DNA from: Candidatus Bathyarchaeota archaeon
Lineage (GTDB): Archaea; Thermoproteota; Bathyarchaeia; TCS64
NCBI GenBank assembly: GCA_013329615.1
Contig: DUKA01000136.1
Span: 1-9,241, forward strand
DNA: 9,241 nt
Direction of reading: 5' to 3'
Shown here: positions 1 through 5,626 of the stretch, in pieces
How the letters are laid out: the number at the start of each line of letters is the position of its first letter
Numbering within the stretch: the stretch's first letter is position 1
The notes under the pieces: model-generated
What the model saw: the letters and a program-made list of their open reading frames with translations, nothing else
The model's database searches: none
What the model was told of the DNA's origin: nothing
Program-made: the position numbers and the translations under genes

Positions 1-756
1 GTGGGTTTCAATAACATCGACGTCGCCGAAGCCACGAAACGAGGAATATGGGTCACAAACACGCCGGGAATCCTCACAGAGACAACCGCGGACTGCGCTT
101 TCGCCCTGATAATGGCTTCCGCCAGACGAATACCCGAAGGCGACCGAAACATACGAGCGAAGAAATGGGTGCATGCCTGGGGGCCAAAGATGTTCATAGG
201 CACGGACATCCACGGGAAAACTCTGGGGATAATCGGAATGGGGCGCATCGGAAAGGCGATGATCAAGAGGGCACAAGGTTTCAACATGAATGTGATATAC
301 AATAACCCTAAACGCATTCCTGAAATAGAAAAAGAACACAACATATTCTTCGAAACACTAGACGCGTTACTGGAGAAGTCAGACTTCGTCTCGATCCACA
401 CACCATTGAATGATAAAACTCATCATCTCATCGGAAAACAACAATTGGTCAAGATGAAGAAGACCGCCTACCTTATCAACACGTCCAGAGGACCAGTCGT
501 AGACGAGGCAGCCCTCTATGAGGCGCTCAAGGCGAAAAAGATCGCCGGCGCGGGACTGGATGTCTTCGAGAATGAACCGATCGATCCCACAAATCCCCTC
601 ATCGAGCTGGATAACATTGTGCTCACCCCACACATTGCCAGCGCCAGTATTGAGACAAGAACGGCAATGGCAGTGAGGGCGGCAAAAAACCTCGTAGCCG
701 TACTAGGTGGAGAAGAACCACTCAATCAGGTCAATCCAGAAGTGAAAAAACGATAA
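1..756 (+). CDS. gyaR: Glyoxylate/hydroxypyruvate reductase, D-2-hydroxyacid dehydrogenase family (5' truncated by window)
   Basis: NAD(P)H-dependent reduction of glyoxylate to glycolate, or of hydroxypyruvate to D-glycerate, in the cytoplasm. The reading frame is open from base 1, so the GTG there is an internal codon. Archaeal relatives have about 330 residues, so roughly 75-80 N-terminal residues lie outside the window. Numbering from base 1, the Rossmann motif GMGRIG has its glycines at 79, 81 and 84. The catalytic triad is complete: Arg163 in NTSRG, Glu192 in FENEP and His211 in TPHIAS, with the spacing usual for the family. After the second nucleotide-binding strand the sequence is YNNPKR (100-105), without an acidic residue. 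This hints at NADPH rather than NADH, by inference. The text around TNTPGILTE matches GyaR-type enzymes better than PGDH or lactate dehydrogenase, but substrate choice within the family is uncertain. The gene converges on the threonine dehydrogenase gene 53 bases away. Confidence 0.88.
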   Translation: MGFNNIDVAEATKRGIWVTNTPGILTETTADCAFALIMASARRIPEGDRNIRAKKWVHAWGPKMFIGTDIHGKTLGIIGMGRIGKAMIKRAQGFNMNVIYNNPKRIPEIEKEHNIFFETLDALLEKSDFVSIHTPLNDKTHHLIGKQQLVKMKKTAYLINTSRGPVVDEAALYEALKAKKIAGAGLDVFENEPIDPTNPLIELDNIVLTPHIASASIETRTAMAVRAAKNLVAVLGGEEPLNQVNPEVKKR

Positions 757-798
757 TAATATCATTTATGTCCCACAATTAATAGACATAAAAAGTAG

Positions 799-804
799 TT
801 TTTT
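799..804 (+). terminator. Oligo-T terminator after gyaR
   Basis: A run of six T lies 43 bases past the gyaR stop, in the short convergent gap before the 3' end of the threonine dehydrogenase gene. Oligo-T without a strong hairpin is the usual archaeal termination signal. The gap is AT-rich overall, so the assignment is only moderately specific. Confidence 0.4.
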
Positions 805-809
805 AATAA

Positions 810-1769
810 TTACTCAGTTTTTCTCAGACGCGAGCCCAATACCTTCAACATGTCGCCAACCATCGCTTTAAGATCATAATCCGGCTTCCAACCCCACTCC
901 TTACGTGCGATAGAATCATCGATACTCTTCGGCCAAGAGTCGGCTATTGCCTGTCTGAAATCCGGTTTATACTCTACCTTGAACTCGGGCATATGTCTCC
1001 TGATCTCCACCACAAGCTCAGCCGGCGAGAAGCTTATGGCACTCATGTTGAAGTCGGTGTGATGCTTCAACCGTGATAGATCGGTTTCGAGCAGTTGAAC
1101 TACGCCCTTCAAGCAGTCGGGCATATACATCATCGGGAGCGTTGAATCTGCGCGGAGGAAGCAAGTATATTGACCGTTCTGTATCGCTTCGTAAAATATC
1201 TCGACGGCGTAGTCGGTCGTCCCACCCCCAGGCGGCGCGACATTGCTGATTATCCCCGGGAACCTGATCCCCCGGACGTCGACACCCCACTTATGATTGT
1301 AATAATCGCCGAGAAGCTCACCAGTAACCTTGGTAACTCCATACATTGTCCTCGGCTTCATTACCGTCTCCTGAGGAGTTTTATCCCTCGGCGTCTCAGG
1401 CCCGAAGACTGCGATCGAACTGGGATTAAACACCCTCTTCAGCTTCCTATTCTTGGCGACCTCAAGCACATTATACAGACCATCGATGTTAACGTGCCAT
1501 GCTAGATTCGGATTCTTCTCACCCGACGCCGAGAGAAGCGCGGCGAGGTGGATGATAACCTCTACGTCGTGTTCCACGACGACCTCGTCCAACCGCTTTA
1601 TATTGTTCACGTCGAGTATCTCGAAAGGCCCACGGTCAACCGAGGGAACTTTCCTACCCGAGGCAATGACATTCTCCTTCCCATACAACTCCCTCAGCCT
1701 CGGCGTCAACTCGGAGCCGATCTGCCCATAGGAACCCGTCACGAGTATCTTCCCAAAATCGCCGCTCAT
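810..1769 (-). CDS. tdh: L-threonine 3-dehydrogenase, SDR (epimerase-like) type
   Basis: Oxidises L-threonine to 2-amino-3-ketobutyrate, the first step of the TDH-KBL route. The 319-residue protein is full length for the short-chain type of TDH known from Thermoplasma, Flavobacterium and animals, not the zinc-dependent type of E. coli and Pyrococcus. The Rossmann motif is GSYGQIG (12-18). Ser117/Ser118 precede the catalytic Tyr143-x3-Lys147. TDH-specific stretches are HLAALLSASGEKNP (74-87), PSSIAVFGP (116-124), APPGGGTTDYAVEIFYEA (178-195) and DFRQAIADSWPKS (270-282). These separate it from UDP-sugar epimerases. The strand-2 Asp that normally holds the NAD ribose (ASD) is replaced by Gly38-Arg39-Lys40, so cofactor preference may be altered. 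The ATG start at 1769 has a GAGGG Shine-Dalgarno at 1774-1778. KBL, the next enzyme of the pathway, is divergent from the same 103-bp spacer. Confidence 0.93.
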   Translation of the reverse strand: MSGDFGKILVTGSYGQIGSELTPRLRELYGKENVIASGRKVPSVDRGPFEILDVNNIKRLDEVVVEHDVEVIIHLAALLSASGEKNPNLAWHVNIDGLYNVLEVAKNRKLKRVFNPSSIAVFGPETPRDKTPQETVMKPRTMYGVTKVTGELLGDYYNHKWGVDVRGIRFPGIISNVAPPGGGTTDYAVEIFYEAIQNGQYTCFLRADSTLPMMYMPDCLKGVVQLLETDLSRLKHHTDFNMSAISFSPAELVVEIRRHMPEFKVEYKPDFRQAIADSWPKSIDDSIARKEWGWKPDYDLKAMVGDMLKVLGSRLRKTE

Positions 1770-1872
1770 TCAACCCTCACGTAACTAAATTTCCCAACTA
1801 AATCTAGATAACATCTTCTATTCGAACGGAAAACGTAAAAGAAGAATCGGACAGTAACACTCTAGTGGTTTC
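1770..1872. promoter_or_regulatory. Divergent tdh-kbl promoter region with direct repeat
   Basis: This 103-bp spacer must hold the promoters of two consecutive pathway genes facing away from each other. It carries a perfect 8-bp direct repeat, AACTAAAT, at 1783-1790 and 1796-1803 (13-bp period) on the tdh side. The position would suit an operator, but no regulator can be named. I see no convincing TATA box for either gene. A GAGGG Shine-Dalgarno serves tdh; kbl has no clear one. Confidence 0.45.
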
Positions 1873-3069
1873 ATGAGAGATCCCACGGGTTTCTTGGCAA
1901 AGGAATATCAGGAGTTGGTCGACAAGGCGCTCGACTGGAGACTTAAGACACTACAAGGCCCGAGCGAACCGCTCGCAAGGGTGGATGGGAGAGAGGTAGT
2001 GATACTGTGCAGCAATAACTACCTCGGGCTCACGACGCACCCCAAACTGAAGAGAGCGGCCATAGCCGCTGTGAAAAAATACGGCGTAGGATCGGGTGCA
2101 GTCAGGGCCATCTCTGGCTCAATGGATCTGCACTTCGAGCTCGAAAAGAGGCTCGCCAGATTCAAGGGAGCCGAGGCATCGCTCACATATCCCACTGGGT
2201 TCCAAGTCAACTCAGGACTCATCCCCCAGCTCGTAGGTGAGGGAGATCTGATAATTAGCGACGAGTTGAATCATGGTAGCATAATCGACGGCGTCCGCCT
2301 CGCGAAGGGCGACAGAACAGTCTATAAACACAACGACATGACCGACCTTGCAAGAGTTCTAGAAGAGGCCGAAAAACACGCCCCACCATATAGACGAATA
2401 CTCATCATCACCGATGGCGTATTCAGCATGGATGGAGACATCGCCCCACTAGACAAGGTCGCAAAACTAGGCGTCGAACACGGGGCGATGGTATACGTCG
2501 ACGACGCCCACGGAGAAGGCGTCCTAGGCGAGAAAGGAAAAGGGATAGTGAGCCACTTCCACCTCGACCACAAGAAAGTACAGGTAGAGATGGGCACATT
2601 CAGCAAAGCCTACGGGACCGTAGGAGGTCACATATCCGGCTCCGAACACCTCGTGAAATTTGCCTACAACAAGAGTAGGACCTGGCTACTCAGTTCATCA
2701 CACCCGCCCCCAGTAGTCGCTTCGACAATTGCAGCAATAGACGTCCTCGAGAAGGAGCCACGGCACGTCAAGAACCTGTGGAAAAACACCAAGTACTTCA
2801 AGAAGGCGGTGGAGGACCTCGGCTTCAACACGGGGATGTCTCAGACGCCGATAATACCGATAATAGTTGGTGAAAGCCATACGGCGAAAGCCCTCGCAGA
2901 CAAACTCTACGAAAAGGGGGTATTCGTCGTACCGATAGTCTTCCCGATGGTTGCGAGGGACAAGTCAAGGATCAGGGTACAGATGAGTTCCAAGCTGACG
3001 AGGGAACACTTGAACGATGTAATTGCCAAGCTGGAGACGATCGGGAAGGAACTGAAGATAATCAAGTAA
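1873..3069 (+). CDS. kbl: Glycine C-acetyltransferase (2-amino-3-ketobutyrate CoA ligase)
   Basis: PLP enzyme of the alpha-oxoamine synthase family (fold type I). It cleaves 2-amino-3-ketobutyrate with CoA to glycine and acetyl-CoA, completing threonine degradation started by the divergent tdh. The 398 residues match the family length. Visible landmarks are SNNYLGL (47-53), the PLP-stacking His134 in NHGSIIDG, the DDAHGEG motif with Asp210 and His213, and the Schiff-base lysine Lys245 in GTFSKAYG followed by GGHISGS. The C-terminal domain ends with the family-typical RIRVQMSSKLTREHL (366-380). By sequence alone 8-amino-7-oxononanoate synthase (BioF) is an alternative, but the tdh neighbour settles it in favour of KBL. 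ATG at 1873 gives the normal N-terminus, and no good Shine-Dalgarno precedes it. Confidence 0.93.
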   Translation: MRDPTGFLAKEYQELVDKALDWRLKTLQGPSEPLARVDGREVVILCSNNYLGLTTHPKLKRAAIAAVKKYGVGSGAVRAISGSMDLHFELEKRLARFKGAEASLTYPTGFQVNSGLIPQLVGEGDLIISDELNHGSIIDGVRLAKGDRTVYKHNDMTDLARVLEEAEKHAPPYRRILIITDGVFSMDGDIAPLDKVAKLGVEHGAMVYVDDAHGEGVLGEKGKGIVSHFHLDHKKVQVEMGTFSKAYGTVGGHISGSEHLVKFAYNKSRTWLLSSSHPPPVVASTIAAIDVLEKEPRHVKNLWKNTKYFKKAVEDLGFNTGMSQTPIIPIIVGESHTAKALADKLYEKGVFVVPIVFPMVARDKSRIRVQMSSKLTREHLNDVIAKLETIGKELKIIK

Positions 3070-3075
3070 TATTTG

Positions 3076-3084
3076 TTTTTTTTT
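3076..3084 (+). terminator. Nine-T terminator after kbl
   Basis: An uninterrupted run of nine T starts 7 bases after the kbl stop codon. It is the strongest oligo-T signal in the window and fits archaeal factor-assisted or intrinsic termination at T-tracts. It sits in the 54-bp convergent gap before the 3' end of nucS. No comparable T-tract is seen on the minus strand for nucS. Confidence 0.75.
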
Positions 3085-3123
3085 CTCAGTTATGTCTCGT
3101 CAGTTTGAAACGATAATGTGTAT

Positions 3124-3903
3124 TTATTTGAAAAAGTCGGTGATCAGTTTTCCGCTCCTCTGCTTCAGTATCTCGGTGCATTGCTGAGGGGTCAGGGCCT
3201 TGAACTCGTAGCCGAGCGAAACAAGAACCTCGAGCGCGCCTTCAGCAAGAGCGGGAGCTACGAGTATAGCTCTCACCTTCCGGTTGGCGTCCATGTTGAT
3301 CACGTCCATGTATTTCTTCAGCTGGAGCACAGCTTTCTTCGTCGCCTTTACCCTCTTCAACTCGACAACGGTCAAAACGTTATTCTTGTCGACGCCCAGT
3401 ATGTCGATGAAACCCGGGTCCACGGGACGTTCACTTGTTATTGGTCTGAATCCCTCCTCGAGGAGTGAGGGTTGGATGAGAATTGCCTCCTGCATGTCGC
3501 TTTCACTAGCGTAGAGGGTGAACTCCCCGGCGTCCTTCAGGTTGAGTACGGAGACCATCTTCAATGCGGTGAAGGTGATCTCCATGACCTCATGGTCTTT
3601 CTGCCGGAACACCCTGATAACTAAGCCCTCGTTTTTCAGTTTTGTTTGGAAAAGGCTTCCCGGTGGTTGCCAGTTCACTGGAGAGTATTCTCGGGGGCGG
3701 TGGATGAGAGCGGAGCCGTCAGGTTTGAATATCGCCAATCGTTCGCCTGGACTGAGGCTCGAACTGGCCCGTCCCTCGTATTCAACGGTGCATCTCCCAA
3801 CGACTAGGACGTTCTTCTTATGAGATATCCCTGATTTGATGATAGAGTATGCCTCTTCTAGTGAAGGCGAATCAAGGACGGCTTGCCGGGTCGATTTCTC
3901 CAA
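3124..3903 (-). CDS. nucS: NucS/EndoMS mismatch-specific endonuclease
   Basis: Homodimeric nuclease that cuts both strands at mismatched DNA and supports non-canonical mismatch repair in many archaea and in Actinobacteria lacking MutS/MutL. The 259 residues cover the whole protein. The N-terminal DNA-binding domain carries GRCTVEYEGRASS (36-48), KPDGSALIHRP (60-70) and NWQPPG (77-82, Trp78). The C-terminal RecB-like nuclease domain has Glu139, Asp167 in GFIDILG, then Glu181 and Lys183 in VVELKR, so the PD-(D/E)xK centre is intact. The last residues, KLITDFFK, resemble a degenerate PCNA-interacting motif (Ile254, Phe257, Phe258), as expected for a PCNA-linked enzyme. The start is TTG at 3903 with AGGT at 3911-3914 seven bases upstream; the resulting N-terminus fits the family. 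The hydrolase gene stops four bases upstream, so the two are almost certainly one transcript. Confidence 0.92.
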   Translation of the reverse strand: MEKSTRQAVLDSPSLEEAYSIIKSGISHKKNVLVVGRCTVEYEGRASSSLSPGERLAIFKPDGSALIHRPREYSPVNWQPPGSLFQTKLKNEGLVIRVFRQKDHEVMEITFTALKMVSVLNLKDAGEFTLYASESDMQEAILIQPSLLEEGFRPITSERPVDPGFIDILGVDKNNVLTVVELKRVKATKKAVLQLKKYMDVINMDANRKVRAILVAPALAEGALEVLVSLGYEFKALTPQQCTEILKQRSGKLITDFFK

Positions 3904-3907
3904 TTTC

Positions 3908-4633
3908 TTAACCTACACTCGTCACTATGGTTGTCCACGGAGCATTCATCTTTGCGTCCGTGAGTTTTAGATCATCTGTCGCGCCGCTCAACATGAAAGT
4001 GTTATGCCCGGGGTATAGCCGATCTGGCTTCTCAGCGATCAACCGCTTTATGCTTCTTTTCCACTCGGAGAGATCGAAGCCGGGTCCGTTTATGAATCCG
4101 AGCCGCCCGGTCGTTAAGGCGATGTCTCCAGAGAATATTGAGGTCTTCCCGTCCTTCTCGACCATCTTTATCGAGATGCAGCCGGGGGTATGCCCGGGTG
4201 TGTGTAGGACATCGAAGCTGACATTACCGACGTGGATGTGGTCTTGATCCTCAAGCATTCCGTCGAGCTTGGGCGCGCTGAACTTTAACCCTCTATCCCT
4301 CGCCATTTCGACGAGAACGTTCTCATCCAAGTTAACTATCGAGGGAGCTTCGCGTTTATGAGCAGCCAGATTACACTTAGTCAGCTGCTTGAGTTCCTGG
4401 GCGCCGCCGATGTGGTCGAAGTGGCAGTGGGTTAGGAAAGCGAGCTTGATCTTTTTCGGATCGAAACCATCCTGTTTGATGTTCTCGAGTATTCGTTTCA
4501 CGCCCATGCCGCCGCCGGCGTCGATGAGGGCGAGCTCATCGCCACAGTTCACAAGGTAAACGTTACAGTCCCCCATCGCCGAGAGTCCGTAGGCGGAGCC
4601 ACCAACGAGATAGACGGAGTCGGTGAGTTTCAT
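3908..4633 (-). CDS. Metallo-beta-lactamase-fold hydrolase (glyoxalase II-like)
   Basis: Probable dinuclear metal hydrolase of unknown substrate, cytoplasmic, 241 residues. All metal ligands are present: His69, His71, Asp73 and His74 in THCHFDH, His148 in TPGHTPG, Asp170 in FSGD and His210 in YPGH. The order and spacing are those of glyoxalase II-like members of the superfamily. There is no extra RNA-processing (beta-CASP) domain, no flavodoxin domain and no signal peptide. A thioesterase or lactonase-like activity is as plausible as a nuclease. The gene is first in a two-gene operon with nucS; this suggests, without proving, a link to DNA maintenance. ATG at 4633 has no Shine-Dalgarno. A TATA-like TTTTTTAA at 4663-4670 lies about 34 bases upstream, fitting a leaderless or short-leader transcript. 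Confidence 0.9.
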   Translation of the reverse strand: MKLTDSVYLVGGSAYGLSAMGDCNVYLVNCGDELALIDAGGGMGVKRILENIKQDGFDPKKIKLAFLTHCHFDHIGGAQELKQLTKCNLAAHKREAPSIVNLDENVLVEMARDRGLKFSAPKLDGMLEDQDHIHVGNVSFDVLHTPGHTPGCISIKMVEKDGKTSIFSGDIALTTGRLGFINGPGFDLSEWKRSIKRLIAEKPDRLYPGHNTFMLSGATDDLKLTDAKMNAPWTTIVTSVG

Positions 4634-4662
4634 CGAAATCGGATATGAGAAGACATCGGGGG

Positions 4663-4670
4663 TTAAAAAA
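4663..4670 (-). promoter_or_regulatory. Possible TATA box for the hydrolase-nucS operon
   Basis: Read on the minus strand this is TTTTTTAA, centred about 34 bases before the hydrolase ATG. That places the likely transcription start a few bases before the codon, in keeping with the missing Shine-Dalgarno. The same T-run could instead terminate an upstream minus-strand transcript, so the role is ambiguous. Confidence 0.35.
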
Positions 4671-4913
4671 TGGTGGCTCTAAGGCGAAAAATGGCATAGA
4701 CAGGATCGTTGTCCATTACTTCGCTTCGATCCTCCGATCCACCCTTTTCGAGCACATTCACTTTTCGACGGATTTGCACGCCGTAGAGAAATATCCACGA
4801 GGATCGACGCTAGATCGGCACCCAACATCTAGGCCTTATAAAATGTATACCTTCAAGATTAGGGCCATAAATCACGACCATAACCCCAATATAAAGAGGA
4901 AAAAATACGCGCC
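4671..4913. other. Gap without a convincing gene, containing repeated GGATCG/CGATCC elements
   Basis: No reading frame here resembles a protein. GGATCG or its complement occurs at 4703-4708, 4727-4732, 4735-4740 and 4801-4806. TCGATCCTC (4726-4734) and GAGGATCGA (4799-4807) form a perfect 9-bp inverted pair. A second pair, GGATCG (4703-4708) with CGATCC (4727-4732), uses the same central arm, so the two stems would compete. On the minus strand a TATA-like TTTTATAA lies near 4836-4843 and a T5 run at 4687-4691. A small RNA or leader of about 120 nt on the minus strand is possible; repeated protein-binding sites are an alternative. I recognise no known RNA family. Confidence 0.35.
4900..4905 (-). 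terminator. Oligo-T terminator after the zinc-finger gene
   Basis: On the minus strand a run of six T starts 8 bases past the zinc-finger stop codon, in the usual position for an archaeal T-tract terminator. Confidence 0.5.
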
Positions 4914-5087
4914 TCAGGTTTCGGGATGTGTTTCCTTAAACTGAGCAGTCATCTTCGACAAGTGGACGGTGGTGAACTCATCCAATTTTTCGGGGTGTGT
5001 AAGCTTGACGTGAAACCTTACGCCTCCGGGACTCGCCGACCTCCGAGTACAATATGGACAAACATACTCATGCTGTTGGACACTCAA
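4914..5087 (-). CDS. Small C2H2 zinc-finger protein (57 residues)
   Basis: Small protein with one classical-looking zinc finger, probably a nucleic-acid-binding regulator or accessory factor; its target is unknown. The frame opens at TTG 5087 and stops at TGA 4914-4916. The ligands are Cys10, Cys13, His26 and His31 in the pattern C-x2-C-x12-H-x4-H, with CPYC at 10-13 and the conserved-looking RFHVKLTHPEKLDEF tail at 24-38. Short single-finger proteins ending the finger in HxxxxHPEK are common in Thermoproteota, as I recall. The start is well supported. GGAGG at 5095-5099 lies seven bases before the TTG, and an in-frame stop at 5106-5108 excludes a longer protein; the next ATG (residue 46) would lose the finger. 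It is divergent from the CPDC protein at 5211 and followed by a T6 tract. Confidence 0.8.
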   Translation of the reverse strand: MSVQQHEYVCPYCTRRSASPGGVRFHVKLTHPEKLDEFTTVHLSKMTAQFKETHPET

Positions 5088-5094
5088 GGCAAAC

Positions 5095-5099
5095 CCTCC
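5095..5099 (-). promoter_or_regulatory. Shine-Dalgarno of the zinc-finger gene
   Basis: Minus-strand GGAGG, a perfect anti-16S match, seven bases before TTG 5087. It is the clearest ribosome-binding site in the window and fixes an otherwise doubtful non-ATG start. Confidence 0.75.
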
Positions 5100-5111
5100 G
5101 GATAATTATTC

Positions 5112-5119
5112 TATTTATA
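5112..5119 (-). promoter_or_regulatory. TATA box for the zinc-finger gene
   Basis: Minus-strand TATAAATA, close to the archaeal TATA consensus, in a very AT-rich stretch. Standard spacing would put the start of transcription near 5090, which would clip the Shine-Dalgarno. Either initiation is a little further upstream or the neighbouring AT-rich sequence at 5121-5132 is the true box. Confidence 0.45.
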
Positions 5120-5170
5120 GTTAAAATAATTTTTCACCGCAACGAAAATTCCGATCCTAATCAAGAGAGG

Positions 5171-5180
5171 ATTTAATAAT
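5171..5180 (+). promoter_or_regulatory. Probable TATA box for the 5211 gene
   Basis: ATTTAATAAT preceded by the purine-rich GAGAGG (5165-5170), resembling a BRE plus TATA box. Its centre is about 35 bases before TTG 5211, so the transcript would have a leader under about 10 bases. That agrees with the absence of a Shine-Dalgarno there. A weak inverted pair, ATCCT (5154-5158) and AGGAT (5168-5172), overlaps its upstream edge and could be an operator. Confidence 0.45.
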
Positions 5181-5210
5181 ACAACGGGTTTAAACAACCT
5201 CGACAATCAC

Positions 5211-5567
5211 TTGAGCAAAGACGAATCGAAGGTGATCTGGCTCACCTGCCCGGACTGCGGCTCAAAGATAGGCATAATCCTCTCGGTCGGTAAAGCTACA
5301 GCGATAACCCAACACAGGGAAGACGTAGCCGAAGAAGAAACCGAGATCTGGCCTCCATCAAGTTTCGCCGAGAAACTAAAAACTGCGGGTGTAGACGCGA
5401 ACCTATTAAACATCGAAGAGGGCGAAGATGCCACGCTAGTCAGCCCGAAAAAGTTCCTCGGAGATCTATGGGGGCCCATCAACGAGACGATCCGCTCCCT
5501 CGGTGGCGTCTGGATACGCGAGGGAAGAGAGAGCAGATGGGAGATAAGAAAAAACCAAAACCCGTAG
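5211..5567 (+). CDS. Uncharacterised protein with a single CPDC zinc-knuckle motif
   Basis: I do not recognise a named family for this 118-residue soluble protein. The N-terminus has CPDCGSK (Cys13, Cys16) followed by a hydrophobic stretch IGIILSVGKATAI (20-32), like the first half of a zinc ribbon. No second Cys pair follows; His35 is the only other obvious ligand nearby. A monomer therefore has at most half a site, which could be completed by dimerisation. The middle is acidic (39-45, 69-73). The C-terminal block FLGDLWGPINETIRSLGGVW (82-101) followed by SRWEI (108-112) resembles a short module seen in other archaeal hypothetical proteins, from memory. The start is TTG 5211 with no Shine-Dalgarno but a likely TATA box at leaderless distance; no upstream start exists in frame. 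It precedes the splicing-endonuclease gene by 59 bases and may be co-transcribed. Confidence 0.72.
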   Translation: MSKDESKVIWLTCPDCGSKIGIILSVGKATAITQHREDVAEEETEIWPPSSFAEKLKTAGVDANLLNIEEGEDATLVSPKKFLGDLWGPINETIRSLGGVWIREGRESRWEIRKNQNP

Positions 5568-5626
5568 CACAACGCGTCGATCAACCCATTTTTCGCTACG
5601 TCTTCAAAGTAAAAAGGGTAGGGTAA

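Noticed and set aside
810..1769. Reading the SDR protein as UDP-glucose 4-epimerase
   Set aside because: TDH-specific blocks (LLSASGEKNP, PPGGGTTDYAVEIFYEA, DFRQAIADSWP) and the kbl neighbour identify threonine dehydrogenase.
1873..3069. Reading the PLP enzyme as biotin-pathway BioF
   Set aside because: The families are close, but no biotin gene is nearby and tdh shares the promoter region.
4703..4740. TTCGATCC resembling a tRNA T-loop
   Set aside because: The flanks do not pair as a T-stem and no acceptor, D or anticodon arms can be drawn.
4645..4944. Open frame of 99 codons on the plus strand
   Set aside because: Composition is not protein-like, there is no ribosome-binding site or recognisable motif, and its end overlaps the better supported zinc-finger gene on the other strand.
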